From positions 1,105,667 to 1,118,752 of the forward strand of contig CP058704.1 in the NCBI GenBank assembly GCA_013414685.1: a stretch of DNA of 13,086 nucleotides. Direction: 5' to 3'. The notes under the pieces were generated by a model. It ran no database searches and was not told the DNA's origin. It worked only from the letters and a program-made list of their open reading frames with translations. Made by a program: the position numbers and the translations under genes. Positions 12,401-13,086 of this stretch are shown here, in pieces. Each line of letters begins with the position of its first letter. Within the stretch, counting starts at the first letter, position 1. Source of the DNA: Parachlamydiaceae bacterium. GTDB lineage: Bacteria > Chlamydiota > Chlamydiia > Chlamydiales > Parachlamydiaceae.

Positions 12401-12930
12401 ATAAGGTTAAGTTGCTAACAGACAGGAATAGAATCAAAATTTAACTGATCCTGCAAAAATAGGCTTGCTCAAACAAGCCCAACTAAATCATTTGAGTACG
12501 GAAGATTTTTCTCAGGAATTTATCTCTCATCTCAGTGATGATGCCATCAAAATATTCAATGTAAAATTTAATTCCTTATCACAATATTTGGGTCAGCGTC
12601 ATCTTGCTAACCTGGATAAATCCCAAAGCAACATTATCAATCGACTTTCACCGCATCAACTTCAACATGTGAAGAGTGACGTGATTCAGTCCATTTTCGC
12701 CAATCAGGTGGAGACTCTTCTTGCTGCAGATTTAAATCGGCTCACCAGTGAAAGACTATTATTAAAAATTCCTGAATGGAGAATTCAAGAGTTAAAACCT
12801 GCAGCCAAAGAAAGACTAAAAAAGCTGTGGAGAATCCGAAGTTTAAGATCCATGTGCAGGATTATCACAAAAACTTTTTCCTAAAAAGCCATTTGGAAAT
12901 AAATATTTTTATTTGTTTGGAAAAGACTAA
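301..12930 (+). CDS. giant DUF3638/DUF3645-type protein with SF2-helicase-like core and C-terminal helical repeats; frame interrupted about 42 times
   Basis: One gene, not many small ones. Successive open stretches overlap at runs of A, T, C or G, each needing one extra base, always in the same direction. Restoring 42 bases gives about 4,223 codons from ATG 301 to TAA 12928-12930. The start was chosen because TAA at 295-297 closes the frame just upstream and a good promoter precedes it, although no Shine-Dalgarno site is visible. In the restored protein the middle third carries, in order, MAGGKTS, DECH, VPY, SGT, TTGTD and QGSIRAR, as expected of a superfamily 2 NTPase and of DUF3638/DUF3645 proteins as I remember them. 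The last quarter is tandem helical repeats. There is no signal peptide or membrane segment, so it is probably soluble. Function is unknown. The interruptions most likely reflect missing homopolymer bases in the assembly. If they are real, this is a pseudogene. Confidence 0.8.
428..1052 (+). CDS. giant gene, fragment 2: GGW/GHSM module
   Basis: The frame is open from about 405, well before the ATG at 504, so that ATG is internal. After helices (LFNLGKNLMNLQ, then ELPKLYSNVFKLI) comes an ordered set: PGQSYTMQGGW at 792-824, GHSM at 840-851 and YEGNAGSLHD at 900-929. Paired GGW, GH and NxG...H motifs suggest a small folded domain. I recall a similar block at the N-terminus of chlamydial DUF3638-type proteins, but cannot check it. 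The frame is valid to the T7 run at 1000-1006. One more T leads into FFPDAKDKGNSILFRNLIAL in the next frame. Residues about 43-236. Confidence 0.6.
1007..1975 (+). CDS. giant gene, fragment 3: helical N-terminal region
   Basis: Frame 2 continues upstream of the apparent GTG start at 1076 as NLIALRNTDLVHEDCN. The stretch is largely helical, with segments such as LDFRLLTLAAFYHFLAECHA and YTKACATIYHILQQLDAIE. It is valid to the A5 run at 1836-1840 (KWEK, then TSLEYGQSVPLF after one added A). The remaining codons to the stop at 1973-1975 are out of frame. I recognise no family in this part. Residues about 236-513. Confidence 0.6.
   Translation, partial: PDAKDKGNSILFRNLIALRNTDLVHEDCNINTVLQCFLHLYHRFKNEASSKLPFISAQQTGNCPVKAMNCLMVHLEKDYKRISLDFRLLTLAAFYHFLAECHAGNTQNYSKVILNIFNATNPIFMLREASANYLRFLETNYKKTNLTITKEEYTKACATIYHILQQLDAIEITQNKDRKVNHFNDPLDPQWVSKSATARKNFAATLPQIFKAPPPSVNQPSFDLTSYLGKGATWKSLGPVLNQLSQIVDNLIKQEKYRDLLNQVDATLMNLSQLKWEKQVWNMDNPFHCFMFFSRYRKITIKLSLNWMTLVPLLSFIQGWKF
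1841..2487 (+). CDS. giant gene, fragment 4: helical N-terminal region
   Basis: Starts in frame as TSLEYGQSVPLFHVLFEIQ and continues as alternating helices, including MEILALSYSLALFADKEYAI and DLVFEELPFFEKQMDDGAFL. It is valid to the A7 run at 2409-2415. One added A gives LKMLKKIALRSCQLSDIGRK in the next frame. No catalytic motif was recognised. Residues about 514-706. Confidence 0.6.
2416..3329 (+). CDS. giant gene, fragment 5: helical N-terminal region
   Basis: Frame 0 is open from 2403, about 290 bases before the apparent start at 2694, and reads DIGRKYERSWDKFDLEGASL, then TDPLAPFYLALSVPEVQTSL and further helices. It is valid to either the A6 run at 3251-3256 or the T5 run at 3262-3266. 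Both repairs lead into SKSLCEDYPFWREC, and sequence alone does not decide between them. No family recognised. Residues about 706-990. Confidence 0.6.
3267..3601 (+). CDS. giant gene, fragment 6
   Basis: Frame 2 is open from about 3239 and reads CEDYPFWRECKRIFFNLESQ, then QILKREFSFEWTFKDYQLIA with strand-like alternation and Trp residues. It is valid to the T5 run at 3576-3580, where one added T gives RLFSGNRYRLKVFGEETNFW. It marks the change from helical to strand-rich sequence. Residues about 990-1095. Confidence 0.55.
3581..4108 (+). CDS. giant gene, fragments 7-9: strand-rich region
   Basis: Three short frames in succession. Frame 1 (3581-3742) reads YRLKVFGEETNFWDEKWGGV and ends at the T5 run 3738-3742. 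Frame 0 (3743-3807) reads LDLRLHLNHALFYDHALWFN and ends at the A6 run 3802-3807. Frame 2 (3808-4085) reads IRICDLKTGKEICRTDHQGH, ending at the T5 run 4081-4085. The alternating hydrophobic and polar pattern suggests beta structure. A complement-strand open frame at 3741-3941 is a shadow of this region. Residues about 1095-1264. Confidence 0.5.
4086..4932 (+). CDS. giant gene, fragment 10: TPR-like helical hairpin
   Basis: Frame 1 is open from 4081 (FFLDLLSTLTDFNVSRYLLL), so the apparent start at 4120 is internal. It contains VSRYLLLTNEDRNQQKLLIP and then, at 4339-4398, AHLYLAQKRYQKALEVLKTI, whose spacing of Ala, Leu, Tyr and Ala resembles a tetratricopeptide hairpin. It is valid to the T5 run at 4842-4846. 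The last 29 codons to TGA 4930-4932 are out of frame. Residues about 1264-1518. Confidence 0.6.
4873..5473 (+). CDS. giant gene, fragments 11-12: linker region
   Basis: A 26-base stretch in frame 0 (4847-4872, FFESEDSDK) bridges into frame 2, which reads GEYNQFLNSLNTITQANSFE and then MLLLAAHFPKVPLPPEPN. A polar, Asn/Glu/Pro-rich linker follows (about 5150-5400) with few hydrophobic clusters. It is valid to the A5 run at 5419-5423. The linker separates the N-terminal arm from the ATPase-like core. Residues about 1518-1711. Confidence 0.55.
5424..5972 (+). CDS. giant gene, fragments 13-14: helical lead-in to the core
   Basis: Frame 1 (5424-5492) reads HYAADAKAALENEKIKK, a likely coiled-coil stretch. 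After an A-run (5480-5485 or 5487-5492) frame 0 continues EFHEKADFNLLLNVLESEEQ, then helices with DEVQELQAACIELMVEETHV. It ends FVIAQDALAEGRVYTISPEK at the A4 run 5941-5944. The apparent start at 5556 is internal. Residues about 1711-1886. Confidence 0.55.
5945..6518 (+). CDS. giant gene, fragments 15-16: Walker A part of the core
   Basis: Frame 2 (5945-6089) reads SSIFEYLSHVRIRKKQVDIV and then AFQLIMAG. Frame 0 (6094-6463) takes over as KTSIIISLLAEMLSEAGAIS, then ILANPSQMASIKGSIPTF and CPVIMRSSLPQMIFLKFLME. The order (an R-x-K-Q segment, QLIMAGGKTS, a hydrophobic strand, then NPSQM) matches the start of an SF2 nucleotide-binding domain and my memory of DUF3638. Two bases are missing exactly at the P-loop. 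The frame is valid to the A5 run at 6459-6463. Residues about 1886-2060. Confidence 0.6.
6071..6101 (+). other. Walker A / motif I (QLIMAGGKTS)
   Basis: CAATTGATCATGGCAGGGG is followed by AAAACAAGC. Adding one G and one A gives Gln-Leu-Ile-Met-Ala-Gly-Gly-Lys-Thr-Ser, which fits the M-G-x-G-K-[ST]-S P-loop I remember for DUF3638-type proteins. The lysine and Thr/Ser would bind the NTP phosphates and Mg. Both repairs fall inside the motif, so the residue between Ala and Lys is inferred. Removing one G would give MAGKTS instead. Confidence 0.55.
6464..6590 (+). CDS. giant gene, fragment 17: DECH segment
   Basis: Frame 2 from the A5 run (6459-6463) reads GISFHDECHIDLSKMLDVNI and then PWGEQKNLRPERCDLVKR, before stopping at TAA 6590-6592 in the unrepaired frame. 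A strand, then DECH, then an acidic helix and a P-W-G-E-Q turn is the expected course around a Walker B/motif II site. Residues about 2060-2100. The following 50 bases need three repairs (see the separate entry). Confidence 0.55.
6479..6490 (+). other. motif II / Walker B (DECH)
   Basis: GAT GAA TGC CAT in frame 2, preceded by the hydrophobic strand GISFH, encodes Asp-Glu-Cys-His. In SF2 NTPases this box (DEAD, DEAH, DECH) coordinates Mg and activates water. It lies about 130 residues after the P-loop in the restored protein, a normal distance. No base repair falls inside the motif itself. Confidence 0.6.
6571..6667 (+). CDS. giant gene, fragment 18: ambiguous short stretch with three missing bases
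   Basis: Frame 2 has two stops here (TAA 6590-6592 and 6632-6634). The best reading adds one base to A5 6571-6575, one to T5 6578-6582 and one to an A4 run at 6628-6636. This gives SILNHPQLKPFLNFKENK joined to KAELSLKEYEEMILPF. Alternative repairs such as NPLIIRSSSHF are possible. This is the least certain join in the gene. Residues about 2096-2128. Confidence 0.4.
6637..7162 (+). CDS. giant gene, fragment 19: DUF3645-like block
   Basis: Frame 2 reads KEYEEMILPFAVDELFEYSP, then a polar helical stretch, SLTKRIFDKVLRVAFMRS, and the block SIVPYEGSQTPTKRQF at 7022-7069, followed by the helix ANVYLFLAYLYQSTLES. V-P-Y, a proline, a basic residue and a phenylalanine at this spacing are what I remember for the short DUF3645 domain, which follows DUF3638. 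It is valid to the A5 run at 7155-7159. Residues about 2118-2293. Confidence 0.6.
7025..7072 (+). other. VPY...P...F block, DUF3645-like
   Basis: ATT GTC CCG TAC leads to I-V-P-Y, then E-G-S-Q-T-P-T-K-R-Q-F-A. In DUF3638/DUF3645 proteins the corresponding stretch, as I recall it, is a V-P-[YF]-R-A-K-D-x-P-S-x-x-[SA]-E-F-G block. The match is partial: V-P-Y, the central P and F are kept, while the R-A-K-D part is not. No repair falls inside it. Confidence 0.5.
7160..7404 (+). CDS. giant gene, fragment 20
   Basis: After one A is added at 7155-7159 the text runs LLFLSEKMMQAANHYARKDR, then LEKAWHYVNDPTDTDRLLEV and ALFHARYWTKK. It is charged and helical, lying between the VPY block and the SGT motif. 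It is valid to the A5 run at 7381-7385, so the stop at 7402-7404 is out of frame. The complement frames at 7102-7494 are shadows. Residues about 2293-2368. Confidence 0.55.
7386..7583 (+). CDS. giant gene, fragment 21: SGT motif
   Basis: Frame 0 reads FSSDALGKVELFPQSVACSG, then TTWNLSTYHVRF, and GCEGSIINLHSQKE. The C-S-G-T at 7437-7448 after a hydrophobic strand corresponds in position to the S-A-T/S-G-T motif III of SF2 enzymes and to a G-F-S-G-T segment I recall in DUF3638-type proteins. It is valid to the C5 run at 7574-7578, where one added C gives EIDYPPLKSILKLI. Residues about 2368-2433. Confidence 0.55.
   Translation, partial: FSSDALGKVELFPQSVACSGTTWNLSTYHVRFVKDAIEIGCEGSIINLHSQKENASSIHEIDYPL
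7579..8475 (+). CDS. giant gene, fragments 22-23: motifs V and VI of the core
   Basis: Frame 2 (7579-7658) reads LKSILKLISTHPYKQRIRAL and VDTGGF, and after one T is added to T4 7655-7658 frame 1 continues LKDHKNQEVAVELFKLFADE. It then holds IEAILYLHKYMDEKTKTL, FDEMRTTGTDVNLADDGIF (7900-7956) and MDKALQGSIRARKIFKDQ (7981-8034). This order (a D-x-G strand, F-D-E...T-x-G-T-D, then Q...R-x-R) matches the second RecA-like lobe of SF2 NTPases and the remembered H-T-R-G-T-D / Q-x-x-x-R-x-R pair of DUF3638-type proteins. The apparent start at 7768 is internal. It is valid to the C4 run at 8461-8464. Residues about 2433-2729. Confidence 0.65.
7900..7932 (+). other. motif V-like FDExRTTGTDV
   Basis: TTT GAC GAA ATG CGC ACC ACA GGA ACA GAT GTT in an uninterrupted frame. 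T-x-G-T-D is close to the T-R-G-T-D / T-x-x-x-G-x-D motif V that couples NTP hydrolysis to movement in SF2 enzymes. The usual arginine is replaced by threonine, so the motif is not perfect. Confidence 0.55.
7996..8019 (+). other. motif VI-like QGSIRARK
   Basis: CAA GGA TCA ATT CGT GCT AGA AAA encodes Q-G-S-I-R-A-R-K, with Q and two arginines spaced as in SF2 motif VI (Q-R-x-G-R-x-G-R) and in the Q-A-x-x-R-x-R-K form I recall for this family. The arginines are candidate finger residues. It lies 22 residues after the TTGTDV motif. Confidence 0.55.
8465..8954 (+). CDS. giant gene, fragment 24: acidic region
   Basis: Adding one C to C4 8461-8464 joins DAIPPDEMMDKKSSRDDLG to a strongly acidic stretch, EINEEAILELEDQGEIELDI, with alternating Ile/Leu, then EAPWVIDPKQSLVEQIAPHL. 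It is valid to the A6 run at 8826-8831 (or T4 8820-8823). After repair the text is HHPFSKKISFALAIKNN. The last 40 codons of this frame are spurious. Residues about 2729-2852. Confidence 0.55.
8832..9311 (+). CDS. giant gene, fragments 25-27: region after the acidic stretch
   Basis: Frame 2 (8832-9071) reads NYDFVALSEQDAAFFKTWIN, then DIYLMDLAGISETTQPTD and APHLWYFHLFNGNIDHLE. A6 9066-9071 needs one A. Frame 1 (9072-9188) reads SFSKQVIGKNKKQMTKYLQI. A run near 9185-9188 needs one T. Frame 0 (9189-9298) reads GNFKGSAHLNGVVFGDRRKY and IEERYNALRRFEQK. A4 9295-9298 leads to the next fragment. No family recognised. Residues about 2852-3008. Confidence 0.5.
9299..9790 (+). CDS. giant gene, fragment 28: start of the repeat region
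   Basis: Frame 2 reads EQKDVEILDPTKVEDLTDRQ after one A is added at 9295-9298. Short helical units with recurring L-T-x-x-[QE] turns follow: LTDRQIAWLITPAQIENVP, KLTRKEAMLISKLH and LADLLVENQIKQLDEK. These resemble the sub-units of the regular repeats downstream but are too diverged for me to align whole. It is valid to the A6 run at 9777-9782. Residues about 3008-3170. Confidence 0.6.
   Translation, partial: DVEILDPTKVEDLTDRQIAWLITPAQIENVPAEKSAFINKTYRQFILKPEALIHLPDEDGVTEDQKEKLKDYLAKGFSEGKLKPWQVKYLPANYVGQLTRAELISEIPLKHCSFITHTQASKLTRKEAMLISKLHYPACVGVPSDLADLLVENQIKQLDEKIL
9302..10329 (+). repeat. diverged helical repeats upstream of the regular units
   Basis: The stretch shares short helical turns with the regular units, most clearly SPSIVNQLNEKDIKRLENP at 9862-9918 against SPAQAKNLLDADISRLTVP. 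It lacks the EFVEHLSD and VPLHC blocks at the expected spacing. It looks like older copies that have drifted, or a related solenoid. Unit boundaries cannot be set by eye. Confidence 0.4.
9783..10146 (+). CDS. giant gene, fragment 29: diverged repeat unit
   Basis: Frame 1 is open before the apparent start at 9874 (NPLDQALISHLNANQAQFLS). At 9856-9960 it carries FISPSIVNQLNEKDIKRLEN and PELLWELDETNVEKLED, which line up with KISPAQAKNLLDADISRLT and PHLIRAVEPQNVSKLSD of the regular repeats. It is valid to the A5 run at 10082-10086. The last 20 codons are out of frame. Residues about 3170-3272. Confidence 0.6.
10087..10333 (+). CDS. giant gene, fragments 30-31: helical spacer before the regular repeats
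   Basis: Frame 0 (10087-10285) reads SNTDLWLFNFDLKARQWNRL, then DKEQVREACAKLPSRISKGF and LEGLSQKYAGWLEDRQIK. One A added to A5 10281-10285 brings in frame 2 (10286-10333), LTPNHRALIQQLTQEK. A further A at 10329-10333 leads to the first regular repeat. Residues about 3272-3355. Confidence 0.5.
10330..10951 (+). repeat. tandem protein repeat, unit 1 (about 208 codons restored)
   Basis: Unit start set at K-I-S-L-L-D-N-A-A-I-Q-E-L. Shared blocks in order: [KN]xSDxxIQEI, DFxRIxNPELL, SLTEHQ, VPxHCxxFISDxQVKxLTDxxR, EDFSKEFVEHLSDxxIKxLN, LAEHLTDxHLKxLD, QLSPxQLQHVxxxVLQKI, QxKNLxDxDLxRLTxPHLI. This copy has IPLHYIGLIS and YSKEFVEHLS. Bases 10672-10728 match unit 2 (11287-11343) at 51 of 57 positions. 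Confidence 0.75.
10334..10887 (+). CDS. giant gene, fragment 32: repeat unit 1
   Basis: Only 10334-10774 of this frame is correct: SLLDNAAIQELRPNQLPTL, DDLRRIENPELLLSDEAIA, SSLSEHQNELLREHLRAHF, IPLHYIGLISDSHVKELTE and YSKEFVEHLSDHGIKALNK. The codons before 10334 (from an apparent start at 10252) and after the A5 run 10770-10774 are out of frame. Adding A there gives HHLKNLDDQQNYLIKKLSTT. Residues about 3355-3502. Confidence 0.65.
10857..11128 (+). CDS. giant gene, fragments 33-34: end of unit 1, start of unit 2
   Basis: Frame 0 (10775-10856) supplies LDDQQNYLIKKLSTTQLQRV. After A5 10852-10856 frame 2 reads SLTQVKNLSDSDLFRLTAPH, then QLSKINDDSIQNIKASQLKD, KADFQRILNIDLLKAEEAA and SLTENQK. It is valid to the A6 run at 11094-11099. 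One added A gives QKKTLTSFVHSLKANLIP. Residues about 3502-3611. Confidence 0.65.
10952..11567 (+). repeat. tandem protein repeat, unit 2 (about 206 codons restored)
   Basis: Starts K-I-N-D-D-S-I-Q-N-I and runs to the next K-L-S-D-D. It contains VHCLRFISDDQVRALTDRTR, DFSKEFVEHLSDNGIKVLN and QLSPVQLQHV. It carries two single-base losses (11094-11099, 11385-11389). The closest neighbour by eye is unit 1 in the EFVEHLSD block. Confidence 0.75.
11100..11400 (+). CDS. giant gene, fragment 35: second half of unit 2
   Basis: Frame 1 reads SFVHSLKANLIPVHCLRFIS, DDQVRALTDRTRILNLL, KPEDFSKEFVEHLSDNGIK and LTEKHLK. It is valid to the A5 run 11385-11389, the same codon position (HLK-NLD) that is interrupted in unit 1 at 10770-10774. 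Residues about 3611-3708. Confidence 0.65.
11390..12140 (+). CDS. giant gene, fragment 36: end of unit 2, all of unit 3
   Basis: The longest clean stretch of the repeat region. It reads LDVTQLQIIGQLSPVQLQHV, KISPAQAKNLLDADISRLTV, KLSDDAIQEIDGRLLKTIGV, DFQRIINPEVLLLEEAAPF, ESLTEHQKKVLIAKVRSMK, PLHCLVFLSEIQVKNLSDK, EDFTKEFIHALSEEAITSL and CHLAEHLTVLHLKALDE. It is valid to the A5 run at 12079-12083. The last 19 codons are out of frame. Residues about 3708-3940. Confidence 0.65.
11568..12177 (+). repeat. tandem protein repeat, unit 3 (about 204 codons restored)
   Basis: Starts K-L-S-D-D-A-I-Q-E-I. It contains DFQRIINPEVLL, SLTEHQKKVL, PLHCLVFLSEIQVKNLSD, DFTKEFIHALSEEAI, LAEHLTVLHLKALD and QLTSEQLQHV. 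The first 510 bases are in one uninterrupted frame, so this is the best copy for building a profile. Confidence 0.75.
12084..12444 (+). CDS. giant gene, fragments 37-38: unit 4, first part
   Basis: A 20-base piece in frame 2 (IGVAQAK) and then frame 1 from A4 12100-12103: SLSDSDLQRLTNRALIQELE, HLSKLSDSSIQEIKPGQLTT, DFKRILKPELLLAAEAAPH, LLTEQQTNILIPIVQSMEV and VPIHCINLISNDKVKLLTDR. It closes at TAA 12442-12444 unless one A is added to A4 12436-12439, giving RIKNLTDPAKIGLLK. It starts with no usable initiation codon, which argues against a separate gene. Residues about 3940-4059. Confidence 0.6.
12178..12781 (+). repeat. tandem protein repeat, unit 4 (about 201 codons restored), followed by a truncated fifth start
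   Basis: Starts K-L-S-D-S-S-I-Q-E-I. It contains DFKRILKPELLL, LLTEQQTNIL, PIHCINLISNDKVKLLTDR, EDFSQEFISHLSDDAIK, LGQRHLANLD and LSPHQLQHV. After DLNRLTSERLLLKI a fifth unit begins (RIQELKPAAKERLKK) and breaks off into the C-terminal tail. Confidence 0.7.
12440..12884 (+). CDS. giant gene, fragment 39: unit 4, second part, and truncated unit 5
   Basis: Frame 0 reads LTDPAKIGLLKQAQLNHLST, EDFSQEFISHLSDDAIKIFN, LSPHQLQHVKSDVIQSIFAN and LLAADLNRLTSERLLLKIPE, then RIQELKPAAKERLKK. It is valid to the A6 run at 12818-12823. The end through TAA at 12882-12884 reads as basic, low-quality sequence and is probably out of frame. Residues about 4059-4187. Confidence 0.6.
12824..12930 (+). CDS. giant gene, fragments 40-41: C-terminal tail
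   Basis: Adding one A to A6 12818-12823 gives KKAVENPKFKIHVQDYHKNF in frame 2. Adding one A to A5 12883-12887 then gives FLKKPFGNKYFYLFGKD and TAA at 12928-12930. Without the second repair the protein would end at TAA 12941-12943 region with SHLEINIFICLEKTKHT. The FGKD end is favoured because the composition stays natural and both repairs follow the same rule. Residues about 4187-4223. Confidence 0.5.
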
Positions 12931-12941
12931 GCATACATAAT
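12913..12941 (+). promoter_or_regulatory. possible promoter for the downstream gene
   Basis: TTGTTT (12913-12918), 17 bases, then CATAAT (12936-12941). The -10 box matches the consensus at five of six positions, the -35 at three. Transcription would start near 12948, leaving a leader of about 17 bases that still contains the ribosome binding site. It overlaps the end of the giant gene. No terminator hairpin was seen between the two genes. Confidence 0.35.
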
Positions 12942-12953
12942 TGGAGAGAAAAG

Positions 12954-12958
12954 AAGGA
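12954..12958 (+). promoter_or_regulatory. ribosome binding site of the downstream gene
   Basis: AAGGA lies six bases before the ATG at 12965, within a purine-rich tract (12943-12960). It fixes the start of the right-edge gene and contrasts with the giant gene, which has no such site. Confidence 0.65.
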
Positions 12959-12964
12959 AAAGTC

Positions 12965-13086
12965 ATGGTAAGATACATTTCTCTCATTTTATTTTGCCTT
13001 GTCAATCTTATTGATGCAAAAGAAGAGACAGTCCAGCAAAACATTTCCTCTCAAGAGTTGTATGTGATTGCAGATAACGCTCAACT
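12965..13086 (+). CDS. secreted protein of unknown function, N-terminal 40 codons (cut by window edge)
   Basis: ATG at 12965 follows AAGGA at good spacing. The product starts MVRYISLILFCLVNLIDA, a short basic start and a hydrophobic core that make a signal peptide, probably cleaved after I-D-A before KEETVQQ. The mature part seen is KEETVQQNISSQELYVIADN, then AQ, with strand-like alternation. The cysteine sits inside the hydrophobic core rather than in a lipobox, so a lipoprotein is unlikely. Too little is present to name a family. It is probably exported to the periplasm or outer membrane. The reading frame shows no interruption over this stretch. Confidence 0.65.
   Translation, partial: MVRYISLILFCLVNLIDAKEETVQQNISSQELYVIADNAQ

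Noticed and set aside
9302-12781. Tandem array as a CRISPR or DNA satellite
   Set aside because: The repeat is periodic in codons, keeps protein blocks and varies at third positions. It is a protein repeat.
301-12884. Twenty or more separate small genes on the plus strand
   Set aside because: Their starts mostly lack ribosome binding sites, the open frames extend upstream of the apparent starts, neighbours overlap at homopolymers, and repeat units run across the joins.
423-12887. Programmed transcriptional or ribosomal slippage as the way the protein is made
   Set aside because: Runs of 4-7 bases are short for productive slippage, and more than forty successive events in one message would leave almost no product.
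12898-12918. A/T palindrome AAATAAA...TTTATTT as a terminator
   Set aside because: It has no G or C in the stem, lies before the restored stop and inside a probable coding tail, and would be too weak.

Overview
The window is AT-rich by eye and is dominated by one giant plus-strand gene (about 301-12930). A gene pointing the other way lies at the left edge (1-147, complement, ExoD-like, cut off), and the first 40 codons of a secreted protein lie at the right edge (12965-13086). No tRNA, rRNA, insertion sequence or CRISPR array was seen. The AT-rich composition, the weak or missing Shine-Dalgarno site and the remembered form of the giant protein (DUF3638/DUF3645-type, which I associate with large proteins of chlamydia-like amoeba symbionts and of eukaryotes) suggest a chlamydia-like bacterium (Parachlamydiaceae or relatives). 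That placement is inference, not proof.

The giant gene appears as some forty short open stretches that together use all three forward frames. Read in order, the frame always steps the same way (1, 0, 2, 1, 0, 2 by coordinate mod 3), and each step is explained by one base missing from a run of A, T, C or G. I count 42 such losses. Restoring one base per site gives a single reading frame of about 4,223 codons with no stop. Because every loss has the same sign and the protein motifs survive, the most economical reading is homopolymer undercalling in the assembly. Gene decay and slippage are less likely alternatives.

Layout of the restored protein (residue numbers approximate): 1-990, mostly helical, with a GGW/GHSM/NAG/H cluster near 174-210; 990-1265, strand-rich; 1265-1520, with a TPR-like hairpin; 1520-1710, a low-complexity linker; 1710-2730, the core, with superfamily-2-helicase-like signatures in order: MAGGKTS (Walker A) near 1935, DECH near 2066, a VPY...P...F block near 2250 (DUF3645-like), SGT near 2388, DTGG near 2456, TTGTD near 2548 and QGSIRAR near 2574; 2730-3010, an acidic stretch then a mixed region; 3010-3355, diverged helical repeats; 3355-4187, four tandem units of about 204-208 residues; then a short tail ending in FGKD.

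Upstream, 148-300 holds a good sigma70-type promoter (TTGATT, 17 bases, TATAAT) whose -35 box sits in a perfect 10-bp inverted repeat, which looks like an operator. The giant gene is probably transcribed alone. The downstream secreted-protein gene has its own ribosome binding site and a possible promoter. Nothing here gives the giant protein's substrate; an NTP-driven nucleic-acid or protein-remodelling role is only an inference from the core motifs.
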